Translations under genes and position numbers: made by a program
The notes under the pieces: generated by a model
The model's input: only the letters and a program-made list of their open reading frames with translations
Databases searched by the model: none
Told to the model about the DNA's origin: nothing
Shown here: piece by piece, positions 1 to 5,098 of the stretch
Numbering within the stretch: the first letter of the stretch is position 1
Layout: the number at the start of each line of letters is the position of its first letter
NCBI GenBank assembly: GCA_004525155.1
Contig: SPDA01000208.1
Location: 1-5,098 of the forward strand
Direction of reading: 5' to 3'
DNA: 5,098 bases
From: Spirochaetales bacterium
GTDB taxonomy: Bacteria; Spirochaetota; Spirochaetia; SPDA01

Positions 1-3000
1 AACCGTCCCTATGCCGCGGTGAATGTCATCCTTTTCTCCTTTTTTGTGGTGCTTTTCGACAGCATGATACCAGGTATCCTGCTGGACCGGACGATTCCTC
101 CGAATCCCGCCCTGGTCCATTTTTTTTCCAGGGCCTATATAACCGAAACTGCCATTACCTTGATTTTCGGCCTGCTCATACTCAGTTTTTTCTCCATCAA
201 AGAGGGGCAGCTGAAGGTCGGCATAGTACTCTGTTTCGCCATTTTCGCCGGCAAGCTCTTTTTTCTCGCCTCAAGACTGTTTGCGGGCAGTTTTTTCCGG
301 GTGCTGACGTATTCCCTGTTCAGCCTGGTTTTCCTGCTGCTGTCCGCAGTACTTTCCTATCTCATTCACCGGCTTTCCGGTTATCTCCTCAATCTGGCAG
401 AAACCTCCCTGAACGAGGCAAAGGACTTCAACCAGAAAATTATCAATGCCTCTCCGGACGGATTCATATTAAACGATTTGACGGGCATTATCGCCTATGC
501 TTCCCCGAAAACCGCGAAAATGTTCGGTTTTAAGGACAGCAGCGGCATTACGGGGCGCAGTATTTATGAGTTTATCGTCCCCGGGGACAGGAAAAAGCTG
601 ACAGCCAATTTTAAACTGGCTGTCAGAAACGAGCCCGCGGAAGATACGGAATACCGAGTTCTCCAGAAGGACGGTGATGAATTTATCGCGGACATCCGGA
701 CCGCCGTGGTGGCGGACGCGTGGGGGAATCCCAAGGGTCTCATATCCATTTCCAGGGATGTTACGCACGCAAAAAAGGCGGAACGCGAGCTGCGTGACAG
801 CCAGGTCCGCTACAAGAACCTCTTCGAGAGTTCACCCATCCCCCTTTCGGCGGAAGACTGGTCCGAGGTGCGGAGGTTTTTCGATATTCTGAGGAATGAG
901 GGCGTAACGGATTTCAGGACCTGGTTTGACGAACATCCTGAAGGAATCGTCCATTGCCTGGAATTAATCAGGATACGGGAATGCAACCAGGCAAACCTCC
1001 AGCTGCTCAAAGCCGGGAGCAGGGAGGAAATGGCCGCCGGTGTAAAAAAAATTATCGGCGAAGACGCCTACCCTGTGCTGAAGGAAGAATTCACCGCCAT
1101 CGCTGAAGGGGCCCTGCAGTTCACCGCCGAGCAGGTGAGCCATACTCTGGACGGCCGGAAACTCGACTGCATCGTGCATGTCAACGTATCGCCGGGACAC
1201 GAAGAAAATTTGGAAAACGTACTCGTTTCCATGGTGGACATAACGGCACGGAAGCAGGCTGAAGAGGCCCTTATCCGGCAGGACCATGTACTCAACGGCG
1301 TGAACAGGGCCGTGGAAGCCGTCATCAGTGAAACGGATTACGGCAGGGCCCTGGAGATTCTGGGCCGTACCATGGGAGTAGACAGGGTCAGCCTCTACCG
1401 GAACGAAAAGGACGAGGCCGGAAAAGCGATCCTGCATCCGATAAGCGGGTGGTCGTATGACGGTGCGGGTACTCCGGAAAAAAAAGGAGAAACCGGGGAT
1501 TTGCCCTACCGCCGGCAGCTGGCCGGGTGGCTGGGGGGCATGGAAACCGGGAACGAGATCGAGGGTTTTACCGGGGATTTTCCCCCGGAGGAGAGGGAAA
1601 TACTTGAAGCCCGGAATATTCTTTCGCTTCTGGTGCTGCAGGTACCGGTAAAGACCCTTTTCTGGGGGCTGCTGGTCCTGGAGGATTGCAGCGAAAAAAG
1701 GTCCTGGCCCGAGAGCGAAAAACGCATCATCAACGCTTTTGCCGTCACCCTTGGAGAGGTTATTGCCAGGCACGAGGCCGCCATGGAGCTGGTAAAGGCA
1801 AGGGACCAGGCGGAAGCTGCCACGAAATCGAAAAGCGAATTCCTCGCGAACATGAGCCACGAGATCCGCACCCCGATGAACGCCATAATCGGCATGGCCG
1901 GTCTTGCCCTGGAAAAGGAAAAGGACAGCCGTGTAAAGGAATACCTGAAGATAATCAACAAATCGTCCCATTCCCTTCTCGGCATTATCAATGATATCCT
2001 CGATTTCTCAAAAATTGAGGCCGGGAAAATGGATATCGAAACCATCGGGTTTTATTTAAGCGATCTGCTCGACGAACTGAGCGACATGTTCAGGAGCAAG
2101 GCGGCGGAAAAGGACATCGAGCTTGTAATAATTCCTGACTTGACCGCTCCGGACGCGCTGATTGGGGATCCTTTACGGCTTTCGCAGATTTTCATCAATC
2201 TTATTTCCAATGCCGTCAAATTTACCGAGAAAGGCGAGATAACCGTAAGAGCGGAATGTATCCTCGCCTCCCCGGATAAGGCCGGGTTCCGGTTTTCCGT
2301 GCGGGACACGGGTATAGGCATCGACAACGGCAAGCTCCCCCAGCTTTTCGATTCCTTTACCCAGGCGGACGGCTCCACCACGAGAAGATTCGGCGGTACG
2401 GGCCTGGGACTTGCCATCTGCAGAAGCCTCGTGGAGAACATGGGCGGCACCATACAGGCGGAATCGGAACCGGGCAGGGGATCCCTGTTCACCTTCGTTC
2501 TGAGCCTGGAAAGGCAGCCGCAGATGAACGAGAAGAAACGGGTAATTCCGGAAACTGTTTCGAATTTAAAGATACTTGTCGTGGACGACAATGCCCCGTC
2601 TCTCCTGCTCATAACCGAAATGCTCGCGTCTTCCGGGTTTTCCGCGGGTGCCGCCGCTTCAGGTAAAGAGGCGCTCGATCTCCTGGAGGAGGCGCAGAAA
2701 GGGAAGGCACCCTTCCAGCTTGTGCTTGCGGACTGGAAAATGCCCGGTATGGACGGCATCGAACTGGTCCGGGCTGTCAAACAGAGAGAAAATTCCGGCG
2801 GCATCCGTACGATACTCATGACGGCCTTCGGAACCAACCGGGACATAGAGGATGCCGGGGGAGCAGTCGCGGACGCCTTTCTTCTCAAACCGATAAAACA
2901 GTCCGCACTCTATGACGCCATCATAAACATTTTCGATCCTTCTCCGCGCCTTGCCGCCGGGGGGGAAATTCCGCTTATGACAAGGGAAAGAATCCACAAG

Positions 3001-4056
3001 GAAGCGGTCAGGGGAGCTCAGCTTCTGCTTGTGGAGGACAACAGGATAAACCAGCAGGTTGCCGTTGAAATTCTTGAGGAAGCGGGAATTTCCGTGGATC
3101 TCGCTGATGACGGCCGTGAAGCGGTTGCGGCCGTCCGGCATAAAAAGTACGATGCCGTGCTTATGGATGTTCAGATGCCGCGGATGGACGGGCTCGAGGC
3201 CGCAAAGCTTATCCGGGCCGACGAAAATTTCGCGGACCTTCCCATTATCGCCATGACCGCCAACGCCATGAAAGGCGACAGGGAACGGTGTATAGCGGCC
3301 GGCATGAATGATTACGTCTCCAAACCCATCGATACCGCGGAACTTTTTACCGTTCTCAAACGCTGGATAAACCTGGAAGGGCCGGGGCGGATCGACACGG
3401 CGCAGGAAGGGGGGGAGCTTCCGGAAATCCCCGGTATAAACACAGGGACGGCGCTTAAGCGGCTCATGCACAACAGGAAGCTCCTGAAATCGCTGCTTAA
3501 GGATTTTAAACAGGATTACGGCAGCGCTGCGGAAACTTTGCGGAACCTGTTGGGGAGTGGCGATTTGGCCGGGCTTGAACGGGAAGCGCACAGCCTGAAG
3601 AGTGTTGCAGGCAATGTGGGGGCGGAAGGCGTATCCGCCGCTGCTGCGAAACTGGAAAGTGCTGCCAGGGAAGGAAAGACTTCCGGCTTATCCCCGTTAA
3701 TCGAGGATCTCGGGGACAGGCTGGCCGCCGTTGCGGATGCCATCGGCCTGATGCTGCCCGGGGAAGACCCGGGTAATACCCCTGCTACCGGCGGCTCAGG
3801 GCGCGCAGATGCCGCCGCTGCAGCTGCCATTATGGAGGAACTTTATTCCCTGGCCTCAGGCAATGACGCGGAAGCGGAGGACAAGCTCGAATTATTGAAA
3901 TCCTGCAATCTTGGCGGTGAATATGCCGGTTTCCTCAAAAAAATAGAGGAAGAACTTGCGGAATTCAATTTTGCAGAAGCCGCGGACCTTGCAGACAAAC
4001 TCCGGAAAAAATTCGAACAATCGGAACGGGGGCGCACCGGAGGGCATGATCGATGA
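1..4056 (+). CDS. Membrane-bound hybrid sensor histidine kinase (PAS-PAS-GAF-HisKA-HATPase-REC-REC-HPt), 5' end probably outside window
   Basis: This is an inner-membrane sensor kinase with a built-in phosphorelay. Residues are numbered from the GTG at 19. That GTG has no Shine-Dalgarno, and the frame stays open to base 1, so the true start is probably upstream. About four hydrophobic segments lie within residues 1-118. They are followed by PAS1 (about 133-250, ending in an RDVT motif), PAS2 (about 262-410, ending VDIT) and a GAF-like domain (about 425-585). The kinase core has the H-box SHEIRTPMN with phospho-acceptor His614, N-box Asn731, G1 DTGIGI (763-768), an F-box (777-780) and G2 GGTGLGL (792-798). 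REC1 has Asp856/857, acceptor Asp905, Thr935 and Lys957. REC2 has Glu1006/Asp1007, Asp1050, Thr1080 and Lys1102. The HPt domain (about 1145-1235) carries His1191 in AHSLKS. An Ala-rich linker and an extra helical module (1266-1334) end the protein. No key residue is missing, so it should be active. The ligand is unknown and no cognate output regulator is visible here. Confidence 0.96.
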   Translation, partial: NRPYAAVNVILFSFFVVLFDSMIPGILLDRTIPPNPALVHFFSRAYITETAITLIFGLLILSFFSIKEGQLKVGIVLCFAIFAGKLFFLASRLFAGSFFRVLTYSLFSLVFLLLSAVLSYLIHRLSGYLLNLAETSLNEAKDFNQKIINASPDGFILNDLTGIIAYASPKTAKMFGFKDSSGITGRSIYEFIVPGDRKKLTANFKLAVRNEPAEDTEYRVLQKDGDEFIADIRTAVVADAWGNPKGLISISRDVTHAKKAERELRDSQVRYKNLFESSPIPLSAEDWSEVRRFFDILRNEGVTDFRTWFDEHPEGIVHCLELIRIRECNQANLQLLKAGSREEMAAGVKKIIGEDAYPVLKEEFTAIAEGALQFTAEQVSHTLDGRKLDCIVHVNVSPGHEENLENVLVSMVDITARKQAEEALIRQDHVLNGVNRAVEAVISETDYGRALEILGRTMGVDRVSLYRNEKDEAGKAILHPISGWSYDGAGTPEKKGETGDLPYRRQLAGWLGGMETGNEIEGFTGDFPPEEREILEARNILSLLVLQVPVKTLFWGLLVLEDCSEKRSWPESEKRIINAFAVTLGEVIARHEAAMELVKARDQAEAATKSKSEFLANMSHEIRTPMNAIIGMAGLALEKEKDSRVKEYLKIINKSSHSLLGIINDILDFSKIEAGKMDIETIGFYLSDLLDELSDMFRSKAAEKDIELVIIPDLTAPDALIGDPLRLSQIFINLISNAVKFTEKGEITVRAECILASPDKAGFRFSVRDTGIGIDNGKLPQLFDSFTQADGSTTRRFGGTGLGLAICRSLVENMGGTIQAESEPGRGSLFTFVLSLERQPQMNEKKRVIPETVSNLKILVVDDNAPSLLLITEMLASSGFSAGAAASGKEALDLLEEAQKGKAPFQLVLADWKMPGMDGIELVRAVKQRENSGGIRTILMTAFGTNRDIEDAGGAVADAFLLKPIKQSALYDAIINIFDPSPRLAAGGEIPLMTRERIHKEAVRGAQLLLVEDNRINQQVAVEILEEAGISVDLADDGREAVAAVRHKKYDAVLMDVQMPRMDGLEAAKLIRADENFADLPIIAMTANAMKGDRERCIAAGMNDYVSKPIDTAELFTVLKRWINLEGPGRIDTAQEGGELPEIPGINTGTALKRLMHNRKLLKSLLKDFKQDYGSAAETLRNLLGSGDLAGLEREAHSLKSVAGNVGAEGVSAAAAKLESAAREGKTSGLSPLIEDLGDRLAAVADAIGLMLPGEDPGNTPATGGSGRADAAAAAAIMEELYSLASGNDAEAEDKLELLKSCNLGGEYAGFLKKIEEELAEFNFAEAADLADKLRKKFEQSERGRTGGHDR
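4039..4044 (+). promoter_or_regulatory. Shine-Dalgarno-like GGAGGG at the kinase 3' end
   Basis: A strong GGAGGG lies within the last codons of the kinase gene. It is 8 nt from the ATG at 4053, which is good spacing. It is only 1 nt from the ATG at 4046, which is too close. It therefore points to initiation at 4053 (the 24-codon ORF) rather than to a longer form of the DUF6485-like gene. GG-rich strings are common in this coding sequence, so it may be chance. Confidence 0.3.
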
Positions 4057-4127
4057 AAAACTTGACACCCCGCATAACCCTTTCTATAATGGTTTCATGG
4101 ATTGTAAAAATAATCAGAGCAATATGA
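4053..4127 (+). CDS. Possible 24-residue coupling/leader peptide
   Basis: This is a short ORF from ATG 4053 to TGA 4125-4127. It begins [10 protein letters not shown], and the rest is hydrophobic with a few basic residues and one Trp (codon 16). Its ATG overlaps the kinase stop as ATGA. GGAGGG sits 8 nt upstream. Its own stop overlaps, again as ATGA, an in-frame internal Met codon (4124-4126, residue 10) of the DUF6485-like gene. This layout is typical of translational coupling. However, the same bases also carry the -35 and -10 elements of a consensus promoter, and the peptide resembles nothing I know. It could only be made from transcripts reading through from the kinase gene. No function is proposed and the call is weak. 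Confidence 0.2.
   Translation: MKNLTPRITLSIMVSWIVKIIRAI
4062..4090 (+). promoter_or_regulatory. Consensus sigma70-type promoter for the downstream gene cluster
   Basis: The -35 box TTGACA (4062-4067) and -10 box TATAAT (4085-4090) both match the consensus exactly and are separated by the optimal 17 bp. The promoter starts 5 bp after the kinase stop codon, in a locally AT-rich patch of otherwise GC-rich sequence. With the usual 6-7 bp discriminator, transcription would start at about 4096-4097, on the ATG of the DUF6485-like gene. It should drive that gene and probably the two after it. No operator-like palindrome overlaps it that I can see. Confidence 0.8.
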
Positions 4128-4291
4128 AAAGATGCAATTGCACCTATGAACCCTGTTCGAGGAAGGGTTTCTGCTGTGAATGCGTCAGTTATCACAGGTC
4201 GAGCGGCGAACTGCCGGCCTGTTATTTCACCGCGAAAACCGAAAGGACCTATGACCGGTCCATAAATCGGTTTATTCGTGATAATTCCTAG
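4097..4291 (+). CDS. Small cysteine-rich DUF6485-like protein
   Basis: This is a 64-residue soluble protein with eight cysteines (3, 13, 15, 20, 26, 27, 29, 42) plus His33, in a core that reads [27 protein letters not shown] and then TYDRS near the C-terminus. I recognise the pattern from memory as the DUF6485 family, short cytosolic proteins of unknown function. The cysteine spacing suggests metal binding, probably zinc, which is inference. I chose the ATG at 4097 because it keeps the N-terminal Met-x-Cys that I recall in relatives. The alternative at 4046 would add 17 residues and sits 1 nt from its SD. The alternative at 4124 would lose Cys3. There is no SD before 4097. The -10 box of a consensus promoter ends 6 bp upstream, which implies a leaderless transcript. 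The gene ends in TAG, 15 bp before the next gene and in the same frame. Confidence 0.87.
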   Translation: MDCKNNQSNMKRCNCTYEPCSRKGFCCECVSYHRSSGELPACYFTAKTERTYDRSINRFIRDNS

Positions 4292-4306
4292 AAAATCAGT
4301 CAAAGC

Positions 4307-4924
4307 ATGAGTGAAGAACGGCTTTACCAGGCTCTGGATTTCATTCTTAACCAGGCTACCGTACCGGAAATGGAGGTCCTCATAACCGCGCTGAAGCGGA
4401 GACTGGGCGAAGAGCATAAGGGCCCCCTGGGACTCAATCCTCAGAAGCTCGGTATGGCCATGGCGGAACAGGTCGGCTCCCAGGTGAGGCAATCCCTGGA
4501 CCAGGTGCGGGACACAGTCAAGAATTTTGTGGCGGAAATGATAAAGAAAGATGTTCCCGATATTCCGGAGGAACACCTGAGGGAGCTGCTTCAGGCCTGG
4601 GTGCCTGATGAGAACGCAAAACGGACCCAGTCCGGCCCCCTGCTGCCCGCGGACCTCCTCATCACCATGATCCGGCAGTTTGTCTCCTTCAGCTTAGGCG
4701 TAATGCCTTTAAGAGAGCAGGAAACTCTCCGCGAAAGCATTCCGGATTGGCATGCGCGGTACTGGGAGCGGTTTCCCGGGCGCGTGCGGAATCTCATTTC
4801 CAAATATATTAAAGGGGGAATTGATGAGGAATTGTTCCTGAACAGAATAGAATGGGAACTTTACCCATCAGGGCCTCCGGCCGGGGACGATGAGGAGAGG
4901 TTGGACGGACATGGGTCCCGATAA
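4307..4924 (+). CDS. Uncharacterised 205-residue helical protein
   Basis: I do not recognise this family. The protein starts MSEERLYQALDFIL and has no signal peptide and no convincing membrane segment. It is rich in charged amphipathic helices. A long helix-prone stretch at about residues 45-85 has heptad-like hydrophobic spacing. A moderately hydrophobic segment at about 115-136, with Leu, Ile, Met and Phe, looks more like a buried or amphipathic helix than a membrane span. A Trp/Arg-rich patch (PDWHARYWERFPGR, about 144-157) may be a structural signature. The acidic tail is Gly/Pro-containing and probably disordered. ATG 4307 is the first start after an in-frame TAG (4289-4291) and has no clear SD, so coupling to the preceding gene or unusual initiation is likely. 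The 3' end overlaps the amidohydrolase start by 14 bp, which supports co-expression. Coding status is well supported by the length and tight packing; function is unknown. Confidence 0.85.
   Translation: MSEERLYQALDFILNQATVPEMEVLITALKRRLGEEHKGPLGLNPQKLGMAMAEQVGSQVRQSLDQVRDTVKNFVAEMIKKDVPDIPEEHLRELLQAWVPDENAKRTQSGPLLPADLLITMIRQFVSFSLGVMPLREQETLRESIPDWHARYWERFPGRVRNLISKYIKGGIDEELFLNRIEWELYPSGPPAGDDEERLDGHGSR
4893..4900 (+). promoter_or_regulatory. Ribosome binding site for the amidohydrolase
   Basis: AGGAGAGG lies inside the end of the preceding gene, 10 nt before ATG 4911. It is the strongest SD-like string near that start and supports ATG 4911 as the initiation codon, with translational coupling across the 14-bp overlap. 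Confidence 0.6.
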
Positions 4925-5098
4925 AAAGCTGGTCGACAGGGCTATCGAAAATGTACTGCCGCGGATTACCGAACTCCGGCACAGGCTGCACCGCAGCCCG
5001 GAACTGGCCTTCAAGGAAATGCGGACGGCTGTTGAACTGCGTGAATTCTTGAAAAACCTGCCCCTGGTCCTCAATAAGCCCATCCTCGAAACCGATAT
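4911..5098 (+). CDS. M20-family amidohydrolase, N-terminal fragment
   Basis: Only the first 62 residues are in the window, and the gene runs off the right edge. Residues 19-42 carry ITELRHRLHRSPELAF followed by KEMRTA. This is the N-terminal signature (LR..LH..PEL.F.E..T) of M20D metallopeptidase/amidohydrolases. The group includes N-acyl-L-amino-acid amidohydrolases, hippurate hydrolase, AbgA/B-type proteins and plant IAA-amino-acid hydrolases. The fragment ends at ETD, where the family continues into its first beta-strand. These cytosolic enzymes hydrolyse an amide bond of N-acylated amino acids or similar conjugates using a di-metal centre. The metal ligands lie beyond the window, so activity and substrate cannot be judged. 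No signal peptide is visible. The start is supported by an AGGAGAGG 10 nt upstream and by the short overlap with the preceding gene. Confidence 0.88.
   Translation, partial: MGPDKKLVDRAIENVLPRITELRHRLHRSPELAFKEMRTAVELREFLKNLPLVLNKPILETD

Noticed and set aside
964..1971. 335-codon open frame on the minus strand
   Set aside because: It lies wholly inside the kinase gene, opposite the PAS2, GAF and HisKA regions, which are conserved domains. Its product shows no recognisable domain, and long antisense frames are expected in GC-rich genes.
2659..3591. 310-codon open frame on the minus strand
   Set aside because: It is antisense to the REC1-REC2-HPt region, whose motifs are all intact on the plus strand. 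The translated product has no domain signature, so it is a shadow frame.
3808..3834. Alanine-codon run resembling a short tandem repeat
   Set aside because: Codons are mixed GCC, GCT and GCA with no exact repeat unit. It is an ordinary Ala-rich linker.
4046..4096. Longer DUF6485-like protein starting at ATG 4046
   Set aside because: The GGAGGG is only 1 nt from this ATG. The extra 17 residues are outside the family pattern as I recall it, and this part of the DNA is occupied by the -35 and -10 elements.
4253..4290. Possible terminator or hairpin near the end of the DUF6485-like gene
   Set aside because: There is an ACCGGT palindrome and short CCGAT/ATCGG-like matches. No GC-rich stem with a following T-run can be drawn, and the next gene begins within 15 bp.
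3965..4576. 203-codon open frame on the minus strand spanning the small gene
   Set aside because: It runs opposite three plus-strand genes and the consensus promoter and has no recognisable motif. The DUF6485 cysteine pattern supports the plus strand.

Overview
The window looks like bacterial chromosome with mostly GC-rich coding sequence. All supported genes are on the + strand and tightly packed. From left to right there is a very large membrane-anchored hybrid sensor histidine kinase, open at the left edge. It is followed by a tiny cysteine-rich protein that I recognise as DUF6485-like, then an unrecognised 205-residue soluble helical protein. The last gene is the start of an M20-family amidohydrolase, cut by the right edge. 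The host cannot be fixed from this sequence. The multi-PAS/GAF hybrid kinase and the DUF6485-type protein suggest an anaerobic Gram-negative lineage such as Spirochaetota (Treponema-like) or Desulfobacterota. This is inference at modest confidence.

Positions 1-4056 are one reading frame encoding membrane segments, PAS, PAS, GAF, HisKA, HATPase, REC, REC and HPt, followed by an extra helical C-terminal module. Every residue expected for a complete His-Asp-(Asp)-His phosphorelay is present. No DNA-binding output regulator lies in the window, so its partner is elsewhere.

Positions 4040-4310 are the most interesting part. Just after the kinase stop there is a perfect sigma70-type promoter, TTGACA - 17 bp - TATAAT, in a locally AT-rich patch (4081-4140 is about 27% GC). 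Its -10 box ends only 6 bp before the ATG of the DUF6485-like gene, so the predicted transcript starts on or next to the initiation codon, which would be a leaderless mRNA. The same stretch holds a possible 24-codon ORF that overlaps the kinase stop by ATGA, has a well-placed GGAGGG, and ends in a second ATGA at an internal Met of the DUF6485-like gene. The DUF6485-like gene and the following gene share a reading frame and are separated by one TAG plus five codons. The downstream gene has no clear Shine-Dalgarno.

Positions 4307-5098 hold the unrecognised gene and the amidohydrolase, which overlap by 14 bp with the amidohydrolase RBS inside the upstream gene. The three downstream genes look like one transcription unit driven by the promoter at 4062-4090, possibly with read-through from the kinase. 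I see no terminator, RNA gene, mobile element, CRISPR array or gene-free stretch longer than about 40 bp.
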